The position numbers and the translations under genes are program-made. From positions 496,001-560,000 of the forward strand of contig NZ_NEHW01000002.1 of assembly GCF_002112505.1 (NCBI RefSeq): a stretch of DNA of 64,000 bases. Reading direction: 5' to 3'. Positions 20,579 through 27,733 of this stretch are shown here, one piece after another. A model generated the notes under the pieces. The model saw only the letters and a program-made list of their open reading frames with translations, was not told the DNA's origin and ran no database searches. Numbering within the stretch: position 1 is the first letter of the stretch; the number at the start of each line of letters is the position of its first letter. Source of the stretch: Pseudomonas sp. R28(2017). GTDB lineage: Bacteria > Pseudomonadota > Gammaproteobacteria > Pseudomonadales > Pseudomonadaceae.

Positions 20579-21589
20579 ATGAACCTGAAAGACCTCATCG
20601 CCAACCCGCTGGGCTTCGGCACCGCGCCACTGGGCAACATGTTCCGCAACGTGCCGCAAGAGGAAGTACAAGCCTCGGTGGACGCTGCCTGGAACAATGG
20701 CGTGCGTTACTTCGACACCGCGCCGTTCTACGGTGCCGGCCTCTCGGAAATCCGCCTGGGCGCCGCCCTGGCCCAGCGCCCTCGCAACGAATACGTACTG
20801 AGCAGCAAGGTTGGCCGCGTCATCCTCGACGAGCTGGAAGACCCTGCTGCCCGTGAACTGGGCGAGAAGAGCGGCCTGTTCGAGCATGGCAACCGCAACC
20901 GCATCGTCAATGACTACAGTGCCGATGCCACGCTGCGCTCGATTGAAGACACGCTCAAGCGCATGGGCACCGATTACCTGGACATCGTCTGGATTCACGA
21001 CATTGCCCAGGACTTCTATGGTGACGAGTGGCTGAGCCAGTTCGAAATCGCTCGCACCGGTGCCTTCCGCGCGCTGAGCCGCCTGCGTGAAGAGGGCGTG
21101 ATCAAGGCCTGGGGCCTGGGCGTCAACCGTGTCGAGCCGATCGAGCTGACCCTGGACCTTGAACAAGCCCGCCCGGACGGCTTCCTGCTGGCCGGCCGCT
21201 ACAGCCTGCTGGATCACGAACGTGCCTTGCAGCGGGTGATGCCGGGCGCGCTGGCCCAAGGCCTCGGTATTGTCGTCGGCGGCCCGTACAACTCGGGTGT
21301 GATTGCCGGTGGTGACCACTACGAGTACCAGAAGGCCAGCCCGCACATCCGTGCCCGTGTACAGCGCCTGAACGAAGTGGCGGCGCGCCATGGCGTGGAT
21401 ATCAAGGCCGCAGCGCTGCAGTTCTCGCTGGCGCATCCGGCGGTGGCGGCGGTGATTCCCGGTGCGACCCGGCCGCAGCATGCCGACCAGGACCTGGCGG
21501 CGTTCAAGGCGGTGATTCCGGCCGCGTTCTGGGCAGAGCTGCGTGAGCTGGGGTTGATTGCCCAGCATGCGCCAGTGCCCAAGGCCTGA
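20579..21589 (+). CDS. Aldo/keto reductase (pyridoxal/fucose dehydrogenase-like)
   Basis: A 336-residue AKR of the D-threo-aldose 1-dehydrogenase/pyridoxal 4-dehydrogenase type. The catalytic tetrad is visible as Asp and Tyr in FDTAPFYGAG, Lys in LSSKVGR and His in VWIHD. The late motif AVIPGATRPQHADQD positions NADP. ATG 20579 has GGAG upstream; the frame is open to 20525, but the extra residues are Arg-rich and unlike the family. It is divergent from the LysR gene, which probably activates it, and ends at the hairpin at 21600. Confidence 0.9.
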   Translation: MNLKDLIANPLGFGTAPLGNMFRNVPQEEVQASVDAAWNNGVRYFDTAPFYGAGLSEIRLGAALAQRPRNEYVLSSKVGRVILDELEDPAARELGEKSGLFEHGNRNRIVNDYSADATLRSIEDTLKRMGTDYLDIVWIHDIAQDFYGDEWLSQFEIARTGAFRALSRLREEGVIKAWGLGVNRVEPIELTLDLEQARPDGFLLAGRYSLLDHERALQRVMPGALAQGLGIVVGGPYNSGVIAGGDHYEYQKASPHIRARVQRLNEVAARHGVDIKAAALQFSLAHPAVAAVIPGATRPQHADQDLAAFKAVIPAAFWAELRELGLIAQHAPVPKA

Positions 21590-21599
21590 GTCTGCAAGG

Positions 21600-21616
21600 G
21601 GAGGGCTTTGCCCTCC
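21600..21616 (+). terminator. Hairpin after the aldo/keto reductase gene
   Basis: GGAGGGC and GCCCTCC pair around TTT, 11 bp after the stop. No strong U tract follows, so termination may be partial. Confidence 0.6.
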
Positions 21617-21689
21617 TCGCGCCGCGGTTTGTCGCTATGACCAGCCGCGGTGATGGGCGCTGAGCTGATGCGACTTGTTTGTGCTCTAT

Positions 21690-21710
21690 ATATGGACCAA
21701 AATATGGCCC
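21690..21710. promoter_or_regulatory. Operator-like direct repeat before the toxin-antitoxin genes
   Basis: ATATGGACC (21690-21698) and ATATGGCCC (21702-21710) are direct repeats spaced by 12 bases, 20 bp before the antitoxin ATG. Antitoxins of the Phd/YefM type repress their own promoters through short repeats, so this is a candidate site. The surrounding DNA is AT-rich (TCTATATATGG). Confidence 0.5.
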
Positions 21711-21729
21711 TCTATTGAGGGTGTAAAAC

Positions 21730-21975
21730 ATGCAGAACATCTTTGCTGACGTGGCCGTAAGCGTGTCGGAGCTGAAAAAGAACCCATCGGCCGTGATGAC
21801 CGGCGCTGCGGGCATGCCGGTCGCTGTGCTCAATCACAATCGAGTGATGGGTTACATGGTGCCGGCCGAGTTGTACGAAGCCATGATGGAGCGCCTCGAA
21901 GATCTTGAACTGAGCGAGCTGGCCAAGTCGAGGCTGGGTGAAAAGGGCGTACCGGTATCTCTGGATGACCTATGA
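21730..21975 (+). CDS. Phd/YefM-family antitoxin
   Basis: An 81-residue antitoxin. The N-terminal DNA-binding fold is VAVSVSELKKNPSAVMTGAAG with MPVAVLNHNRVMGYMVP, as in Phd/YefM proteins (key residues SVSELKKNPSAV). The C-terminal helix ERLEDLELSELAKSRLGEKG would bind and neutralise the toxin. ATG 21730 follows a GAGGGTG element. It overlaps the toxin gene by 11 bases, giving coupled translation with antitoxin first. Confidence 0.92.
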   Translation: MQNIFADVAVSVSELKKNPSAVMTGAAGMPVAVLNHNRVMGYMVPAELYEAMMERLEDLELSELAKSRLGEKGVPVSLDDL

Positions 21976-22246
21976 ACTCGAGTTCCTGCCGTCCGCGCTG
22001 AAAGAGTGGGGCAAGATCGGCCACACCGTGCGTGAGCAGATCAAGAAGAAACTTGGCGATCGCTTGCAGTCACCCAAGGTTCAAGCCGATGCGCTGCGCG
22101 ACATGCCTAACCACTACAAGATCAAGCTCAAGTCTTCTGGGTATCGCCTGGTCTATCGAGTCGAGGAAGAGCGCGTCGTTGTAGTGGTTGTATCGGTGGG
22201 CAAGCGTGAGCGCGGTGAGGTCTATCGTGCGGCTCAAAGGCGTTAG
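21965..22246 (+). CDS. RelE/ParE-family toxin
   Basis: A 93-residue toxin of the RelE/StbE type: YELEFLPSALKEWGKIGHTV at the N-terminus (ALKEW signature), a basic segment QIKKKLGDRL, and the C-terminal strands KIKLKSSGYRLVYRVEEERV and VSVGKRERGEVYRAA with Arg/Lys/Tyr at positions used for mRNA cleavage in the ribosome. ATG 21965 lies inside the antitoxin gene. The stop at 22244-22246 overlaps the stop of the convergent LysR gene by 4 bases. Confidence 0.92.
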   Translation: MTYELEFLPSALKEWGKIGHTVREQIKKKLGDRLQSPKVQADALRDMPNHYKIKLKSSGYRLVYRVEEERVVVVVVSVGKRERGEVYRAAQRR

Positions 22247-23151
22247 ACCAGGCTCTGCTGCAGCGCTTCGATAAACACCTCCTCAGCCCGGCTCAATCGC
22301 TGTTCCCTGTTCCACAACAGGTGAATATCCACATCGGCAATCCCTTCCTCAGGCGGCAACTTCCACAGCAGCCCCGCCGCCACGTCCGGTGCCACCACAT
22401 GCTCGGGCAGGCAGCCGATGCCGAACCCGGCAATCACCAGCCGGCGCACCTCTTCAAGGCTTGGCGACGACGCCACGATCCGCCCGGAAAACCCCTGCTG
22501 GTCGCGGAAGATGGTCAGCGGCGACAACATGCCGCCAATCTGGTCGCTGGTGAAGCTGACGAAGTTCTCCCGCTGCAGATCGCCCTCGGCCTGGCCGAAC
22601 AGGGCATGGTGCTTGCCGCAGAAAAACGCATAACGCTGGCGCAGGAACAGGCGCTGCTCCAGCCGTGGCTGCGGCCTGCGGTTGAGGCTCAGGCCTGCGG
22701 TGGCGGTCTTTTCCTGCAAGGCGGCGACGATGTCCGAGCTGCGCATCACGTCGATTTCCAGGTCCACCCGTGGGTGCTGACGATGGAAGTCCGCCAGCAG
22801 GTCATCGAACCGCTCGCTGACGATGCGGCTGATCATCAGCAGGCGCACCTTGCCCACCAGTTCGTCCGCCGGCTGCTCCAGCAGGCCGCCGATCTGTGAC
22901 ATCTGCCCATATACCTCACCGGCCAGCTGGAACAACTGCTCGCCCATGTCGGTGAGCACGAAACGCGGCCCGCGGCGGGCGATCAGCTGGCGGCCGAGCT
23001 GTTCCTCCAGGCGCTTGAGCGCCTGGCTCACGGCCGGCTGGGTCAGGTGCAGGCGCGCGGCGGCGCGGCTGATGGACAACTCCTGGCCGATCACCCGGAA
23101 GGTGCGCAGCAGGTTCCAGTCGAGGCGGTCGTTGAGCAGGCGGTCGGACAT
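22243..23151 (-). CDS. LysR-family regulator (probable regulator of the amidohydrolase cluster)
   Basis: A 302-residue LysR protein with the winged helix LLRTFRVIGQELSISRAAAR and LHLTQPAVSQALKRLEEQLG (recognition TQPAVSQALKRLE). The C-terminal domain includes FFCGKHHALFGQ and IGCLPEHVVAPDVAAGLL. It is divergent from the MHS permease gene with 290 bp between, part of it a REP pair. The divergent layout makes it the likely regulator of the permease-amidohydrolase operon. Confidence 0.93.
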   Translation of the reverse strand: MSDRLLNDRLDWNLLRTFRVIGQELSISRAAARLHLTQPAVSQALKRLEEQLGRQLIARRGPRFVLTDMGEQLFQLAGEVYGQMSQIGGLLEQPADELVGKVRLLMISRIVSERFDDLLADFHRQHPRVDLEIDVMRSSDIVAALQEKTATAGLSLNRRPQPRLEQRLFLRQRYAFFCGKHHALFGQAEGDLQRENFVSFTSDQIGGMLSPLTIFRDQQGFSGRIVASSPSLEEVRRLVIAGFGIGCLPEHVVAPDVAAGLLWKLPPEEGIADVDIHLLWNREQRLSRAEEVFIEALQQSLV

Positions 23152-23256
23152 GGCAGGCTCGATGATAAGCAGGGCTAATAGTGCGAATAATAAATAGAAA
23201 ATTGACTAATCATAGCCCCGGGACGATAAATCGCAGTTATCGAAGCCTGTGAAATC

Positions 23257-23362
23257 GGTGTTGGATGCTTCGCGGGCAAGCCCGCTCCCACAGAGACTTC
23301 ACAAGGCCTGCATGCGGTGCAGTACCTGTGGGAGCGGGCTTGCCCGCGAAGCATCCAACACC
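23257..23362. repeat. REP pair (inverted) upstream of the MHS permease gene
   Basis: GGTGTTGGATGCTTCGCGGG on the left is the exact inverse of the right arm, including the GCGGGCAAGCCCGC core. Unusually, it lies between divergent genes rather than after genes, so transcripts of the permease operon may have to pass through it unless they start after 23362. Confidence 0.9.
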
Positions 23363-23441
23363 GGCCACAAGGCCAGGCGCCGCCAGAGCGTCACTGTGAT
23401 CCCGTCAACTCCTGCCAGAACAACAAGCAAAGGAGCCCCCC

Positions 23442-24746
23442 ATGAAGCCCACCGCTTCGCCCCAGCCGCGCCGTGCCGCCGCCGCCGCGTTCATCGGCAC
23501 CATGATCGAGTGGTACGACTTCTACATCTACGCCACCGCCGCCGCCCTGGTGTTCGGTGCCTTGTTCTTCCCCTCCGACGACAGCCTGTTCAGCACCATG
23601 GCTGCGTTCGGCACCTTCGCCGTGGGCTTCTTCGCCCGGCCACTGGGCGGCATCGTGTTCGGCCACGTGGGTGACCGTATCGGCCGCAAGAAGTCGCTGG
23701 TCATCACCCTGTTGATGATGGGTATCGTCACCGTGTGCATCGGTCTGTTGCCGACCTACGCGCAGATCGGCGCCGCCGCGCCGGTGCTGCTGATCATCCT
23801 GCGGGTGGTCCAGGGTATTGCCGTGGGTGGCGAGTGGGGCGGTGCCGTGCTCATGGCCGGTGAACATGCGCCCAAGGGCCGACGCAATTTCTTCGCCTCG
23901 TTCGCCCAGCTGGGCAGCCCGGCCGGCTTGATCCTGTCGCTGCTGGCCTTTGGTGCAGTGACCCGTCTGCCTGAAGAAGAATTGATGAGCTGGGGCTGGC
24001 GCGTGCCGTTCCTGGCCAGCGCGTTGTTGCTGCTGGTGGGCCTGGCGATTCGCCTGGGGGTCAACGAGTCGCCCGAGTTCATTGCCAGCCGTGAGCAGGC
24101 GGCCAGGGCCCAGCGCAAGGAACAGGCGCCGGTCCTGGAAGTGCTGCGCACCGCCTGGCGCCCGCTGCTGCTGTGCATCGGCGCCAACACCCTGGGCATT
24201 GCCGGGGTCTATTTCACCAACACCTTCATGATCAGCTACACCACCCAGCAACTGCACCTTGAGCGCTCGCTGATCCTCGAATGCCTATTCTTCGTGGCGG
24301 TCATCCAGTTCTGCGTGCAGCCGCTGGCCGCCTGGCTCTCTGAAAAACTTGGCGCCACCCGCTTCCTGGCCTTGGTCGCGTTGCTGGCGATGGCCTCGCC
24401 GTACCCGATGTTCGTGCTGGTCAGCTCCGGTGAAGGCCCGTTGATCGTGCTCGGCATCGCCCTGGCGGCGGCGTGCATGGCGTCGTTCTACGCGGTGATC
24501 GCGGGCTATGTCAGCGGCATGTTCGAAACCCGCGTGCGCTACACCGCGATTTCCCTGGCCTACCAGGTGTGCGGTGCCATCGCGGGCGGCCTGACCCCGC
24601 TGATCGGCACCTGGCTGGCCCACACCTTCACCGGCCAATGGTGGCCGATGGCGGTGTTCTACACCCTGATCGCCACCCTTTCGCTGGTCTGCGTGCTCGC
24701 CCTGGCGCGCCAGTACGCCCGTAGCCAGCGCCTGGAACTGGCCTGA
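23442..24746 (+). CDS. MFS transporter, metabolite:proton symporter (MHS) family
   Basis: A 12-helix inner-membrane permease of 434 residues. The MHS signature at the start, IGTMIEWYDFYIYATAAALV, and the loop motif GHVGDRIGRKKSLV (between helices 2 and 3) place it with the proline/betaine, citrate and shikimate permeases. It is first in an operon with two amidohydrolases, 30 bp before the M20 gene, so it probably imports the amide or carbamoyl substrate of those enzymes. Confidence 0.93.
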   Translation: MKPTASPQPRRAAAAAFIGTMIEWYDFYIYATAAALVFGALFFPSDDSLFSTMAAFGTFAVGFFARPLGGIVFGHVGDRIGRKKSLVITLLMMGIVTVCIGLLPTYAQIGAAAPVLLIILRVVQGIAVGGEWGGAVLMAGEHAPKGRRNFFASFAQLGSPAGLILSLLAFGAVTRLPEEELMSWGWRVPFLASALLLLVGLAIRLGVNESPEFIASREQAARAQRKEQAPVLEVLRTAWRPLLLCIGANTLGIAGVYFTNTFMISYTTQQLHLERSLILECLFFVAVIQFCVQPLAAWLSEKLGATRFLALVALLAMASPYPMFVLVSSGEGPLIVLGIALAAACMASFYAVIAGYVSGMFETRVRYTAISLAYQVCGAIAGGLTPLIGTWLAHTFTGQWWPMAVFYTLIATLSLVCVLALARQYARSQRLELA

Positions 24747-24776
24747 TCGATCCACCTGATTCTGGAGTACCCGCAC

Positions 24777-26018
24777 ATGTTGAAAAGCAATGGCGATCGC
24801 CTGTGGGCGAGCCTGATGGCCATGGCCGAAATCGGCGCCACCGCCCGTGGCGGCAGCTGCCGCCTGGCCCTGAGCGACGAGGACAAGGCGGGCCGCGAAC
24901 TGTTCAGCCACTGGTGCCGCGAGGCCGGTTTGACGCTGAGCGTGGATGCCATCGGCAACCTGTTCGCCTGCCGCGCCGGCAGTGAGCCGGACGCCGCCCC
25001 GGTGATGATGGGCAGCCACCTCGACACCCAGCCCGAGGGCGGCCGTTTCGATGGTGTCTATGGCGTGCTGGCCGGGCTTGAGGTGGTGCGCCGCCTCAAC
25101 GACCTGAACATCCAGACCCGCAAGCCGCTGGAAATCGCCGTGTGGACCAACGAGGAGGGCGCCCGTTTCACCCCGGCCATGTTCGGCTCGGCGGTGTTCA
25201 CCGGCACCCTGGCACTGGACCAGGCGCTGGCCATCCGCGATGCCGATGGCATCAGCGTCGCCGACGAACTGCAGCGCACCGGCTATGCCGGCCAACGCCC
25301 GCTGGGCGGCCAGGTCGATGCCTACTTCGAGGCGCACATCGAGCAAGGCCCGATCCTCGAAGACAACGCCAAGGCCATCGGCGTGGTCAGCGGTGGCCAG
25401 GCCATCCGCTGGCTGGACGTGACCGTGGAAGGCATGGCGGCCCACGCCGGTACCACGCCGATGCCGCTGCGCAAGGACGCCCTGTACGGCGCCGCGCAGA
25501 TGATTCAGGCGGTCGAGCACCTGGCGGCTGATTTTGCGCCAGAAGGCCTGACCACCGTGGGTGAACTGTCGATCGTCAAGTCCTCGCGCAACACCATCCC
25601 CGGTTCGCTGCGCTTCACCGTCGACCTGCGCCACCACCGCGACGCAGCCATCGAGGCCATGGAGCGCGACCTGACCCTGAAGTTGCAGGCCATCGCCAGC
25701 CAGCGCGGCCTGCAGGTGCGCATCGAGCGCCACTGGGTCAGCCCGGCCACGCCGTTCGATGCCGATTGCGTGGCCGCCGTGCAGCAGGCGGTGGACGGCC
25801 TTGGCTATGCCCAGCAGTCCATCGTCAGCGGCGCCGGCCACGACGCCATCCTGCTGGCCCGCTACTGCCCGACGGCGATGGTGTTCATCCCCTGCGTCGG
25901 CGGCCTGAGCCACAACGAAGCCGAAGACGTGTTGCCCGAGGACGCCCGCCAGGGCGTCGACGTACTGCTCAATGCCGTGCTGGCCCGCGCCGGCCAGGTC
26001 GAACAAGGAGAAGCCTGA
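24777..26018 (+). CDS. M20-family Zn hydrolase (N-carbamoyl-L-amino-acid hydrolase/allantoate amidohydrolase type)
   Basis: A 413-residue binuclear metal amidohydrolase. Metal ligands and family motifs appear in order: His and Asp in GSHLDTQPEGGRFDG, Glu in TNEEGARF, His in AHIEQGPILE, and the final His in GGLSHNEAEDV. The dimerisation domain has GMAAHAGTTPMPLRKDA. The family releases ammonia, CO2 or an amino acid from carbamoyl or ureido compounds. It overlaps the next gene by one base (TGATG). The exact substrate is open. Confidence 0.92.
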   Translation: MLKSNGDRLWASLMAMAEIGATARGGSCRLALSDEDKAGRELFSHWCREAGLTLSVDAIGNLFACRAGSEPDAAPVMMGSHLDTQPEGGRFDGVYGVLAGLEVVRRLNDLNIQTRKPLEIAVWTNEEGARFTPAMFGSAVFTGTLALDQALAIRDADGISVADELQRTGYAGQRPLGGQVDAYFEAHIEQGPILEDNAKAIGVVSGGQAIRWLDVTVEGMAAHAGTTPMPLRKDALYGAAQMIQAVEHLAADFAPEGLTTVGELSIVKSSRNTIPGSLRFTVDLRHHRDAAIEAMERDLTLKLQAIASQRGLQVRIERHWVSPATPFDADCVAAVQQAVDGLGYAQQSIVSGAGHDAILLARYCPTAMVFIPCVGGLSHNEAEDVLPEDARQGVDVLLNAVLARAGQVEQGEA

Positions 26019-27040
26019 TGCGTTGCTACTTCCACCCTGAACAACTGCTGCACCATCCGCGCAGCTACTACTCGCGCGGCGCCATGCGCACCCCACAAGA
26101 AGTTCCCGAGCGTGCCCGGCACTTGCTGCAGGCCGCCAAGGACCTGGGCTTCGACATCCGCCAGCCCGACGATGCCGGCCTCGATCCGCTGAAGGCCGTG
26201 CACGGCAAGGCCTACCTGGCGTTCCTCGAAGAAGCCCATGCGCGCTGGAAGGAGGTGCCCGAGGACTGGGGCGACGAGGTCATGTCGAACATCTTCGTGC
26301 GCGAGCCCAACGCCCTGCGCGGCATCCTCGCCCAGGCTGCGCGCTACCTGGCTGACGGCAGCTGCCCGGTGGGTGAAAACACCTGGCGTTCGGCCTACTG
26401 GTCGGCGCAGAGCGCCGTGGCCGCGGCCAAGGCCATTCTCGATGGCGAGCCGGCGGCCTATGCGCTGTGCCGGCCACCGGGGCACCATGCGCGCTTCGAT
26501 GCGGCGGGTGGGTTCTGCTACATCAACAATGCGGCCGTGGCGGCCCAGGCTTTGCGCAGCCGTTACAGCCGCGTGGCGATACTCGATACCGACATGCACC
26601 ATGGGCAGGGGATCCAGGAGATCTTCTACGAACGCAACGATGTGCTGTACGTGTCGACCCATGGTGACCCGACCAACTTCTATCCGGGTGTGGCCGGATT
26701 CGAGGACGAGCGCGGCAGTGGCTTGGGGGAAGGGTACAACCTGAACCTGCCGATGGCGCACGGCGCCAGCGAGGCGGATTTCATGGGGCAGCTGGAGATC
26801 GCGCTGGATGCGGTGAAGGACTTTGGCGCCGAGGTGCTGGTGTTGTCGCTCGGGTTCGATATCTACGAGCTGGACCCGCAGAGCAAGGTGGCGGTGACGA
26901 CTGAAGGTTTTGCCGAGTTAGGCGAGCGGATTCGGGCGTTGCGCTTGCCTTGCCTGATTGTGCAAGAGGGGGGGTATCACCTGGAGAGCCTGGAGGCGAA
27001 TGCGCAAGCTTTCTTTGCTGACAAGGTGGACTGGCAATAG
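26018..27040 (+). CDS. Histone-deacetylase-fold amidohydrolase (acetylpolyamine amidohydrolase-like)
   Basis: A 340-residue arginase/deacetylase-fold enzyme. The catalytic His pair is in RPPGHHARFD, the metal ligands in ILDTDMHHGQG and LGFDIYELDP, and the transition-state Tyr in EGGYHLE. Bacterial members deacetylate acetylpolyamines or other N-acyl amines. ATG 26018 overlaps the M20 stop, so both enzymes should be made together, perhaps acting in sequence on one imported compound. The C-terminus QAFFADKVDW is close to known polyamine deacetylase ends. Confidence 0.92.
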   Translation: MRCYFHPEQLLHHPRSYYSRGAMRTPQEVPERARHLLQAAKDLGFDIRQPDDAGLDPLKAVHGKAYLAFLEEAHARWKEVPEDWGDEVMSNIFVREPNALRGILAQAARYLADGSCPVGENTWRSAYWSAQSAVAAAKAILDGEPAAYALCRPPGHHARFDAAGGFCYINNAAVAAQALRSRYSRVAILDTDMHHGQGIQEIFYERNDVLYVSTHGDPTNFYPGVAGFEDERGSGLGEGYNLNLPMAHGASEADFMGQLEIALDAVKDFGAEVLVLSLGFDIYELDPQSKVAVTTEGFAELGERIRALRLPCLIVQEGGYHLESLEANAQAFFADKVDWQ

Positions 27041-27071
27041 GTGCAGGGTGCCGGCAGCAGTGGTGCTACTG

Positions 27072-27104
27072 CAGGCCTCTTTGCGGGTGAAACCGCTCCC
27101 GCAG
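27072..27104. repeat. Degenerate single REP element
   Basis: CAGGCCTCTTTGCGGGTGAA followed by ACCGCTCCCGCAG resembles the REP consensus with several changes. It lies 32 bp after the deacetylase stop; no second copy faces it. Confidence 0.6.
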
Positions 27105-27286
27105 TTACGCCATCGTTTTCCGATGGTTGTTTACCATTGAAGTGGTTGCGACAGGCGAGGCGACATTGTGTTAGCCCAGGATTGATACAAGGGGCAACTG
27201 ATATTTTTGTCAGTTGCCCGGCTTCCGAGAGCATGTGAGTCTGATGTTGCAGTACAGGGAATTCACTGATCTTTAGGAGATTGATC

Positions 27287-27619
27287 ATGGGAAGTGTAAA
27301 AGTCGCCAACACTAATTTGCTCGACCTGTCGGCTTTGCTGGATTATATGGAGGTGGACTCGAATCTGGATGGCAAAGTTACCTACAGTGAGGTTTCCACG
27401 TATTTCAAAGGGCAGCTCGATCGCCTGATAATTGAACGCGATTACCTCGATGAGCAGCACAGGCAGTTAGAGGGTAAGCTCAAGCGAGTTGCCCAGAAGT
27501 TCACGTATCTGCAGAAAAAATTCTCGGCGTTTAATGATACCAATCGTGATGGCTATGTTTCGTTCGATGAGTTCAAGGCCGCACTGGCGAAAATCCCTGT
27601 TGTAGTAGAGTTGGAGTAA
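27287..27619 (+). CDS. EF-hand calcium-binding protein, 110 aa
   Basis: A small cytosolic protein with two canonical EF-hand loops, residues 24-35 (D-x-N-x-D-G-x-V, Glu at 12) and 84-95 (D-x-N-x-D-G-x-V, Glu at 12), separated by a charged helical, probably coiled-coil, segment (about 42-80). No signal peptide or membrane helix. ATG 27287 has AGGAG at good spacing. The gene is visibly richer in A and T than its neighbours, with codons such as ATA, TTA and GTA that are rare here, which suggests acquisition or unusual constraint. Function is not known; a calcium sensor is an inference. Confidence 0.85.
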   Translation: MGSVKVANTNLLDLSALLDYMEVDSNLDGKVTYSEVSTYFKGQLDRLIIERDYLDEQHRQLEGKLKRVAQKFTYLQKKFSAFNDTNRDGYVSFDEFKAALAKIPVVVELE

Positions 27620-27645
27620 AGGCTGTTAGGCGAGGTTCACCGCGT

Positions 27646-27691
27646 GCCTGTGAGATCGAGCGCCGCGCGGGCGGCGCTCGATCTCACAGGC
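27646..27691. repeat. Perfect 21-bp-stem hairpin, GATCGAGCGCCGC family, copy 2
   Basis: Arms 27646-27666 and 27671-27691 are complementary around loop GCGG. It shares the core with the hairpin at 17028-17077 and differs by a paired A-T to G-C change in the stem. It lies between the convergent EF-hand and MocR genes and may terminate both. Confidence 0.85.
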
Positions 27692-27733
27692 GCCGAAAAT
27701 GCCACGGCGAACACCCTCGCCGCGCCACGGTCC

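Noticed and set aside
24285..26096. 603-codon - strand frame opposite the permease and M20 genes
   Set aside because: It spans two real genes whose metal-binding motifs are intact on the + strand; its protein is Gly/Gln/Ala-rich with no recognisable fold.
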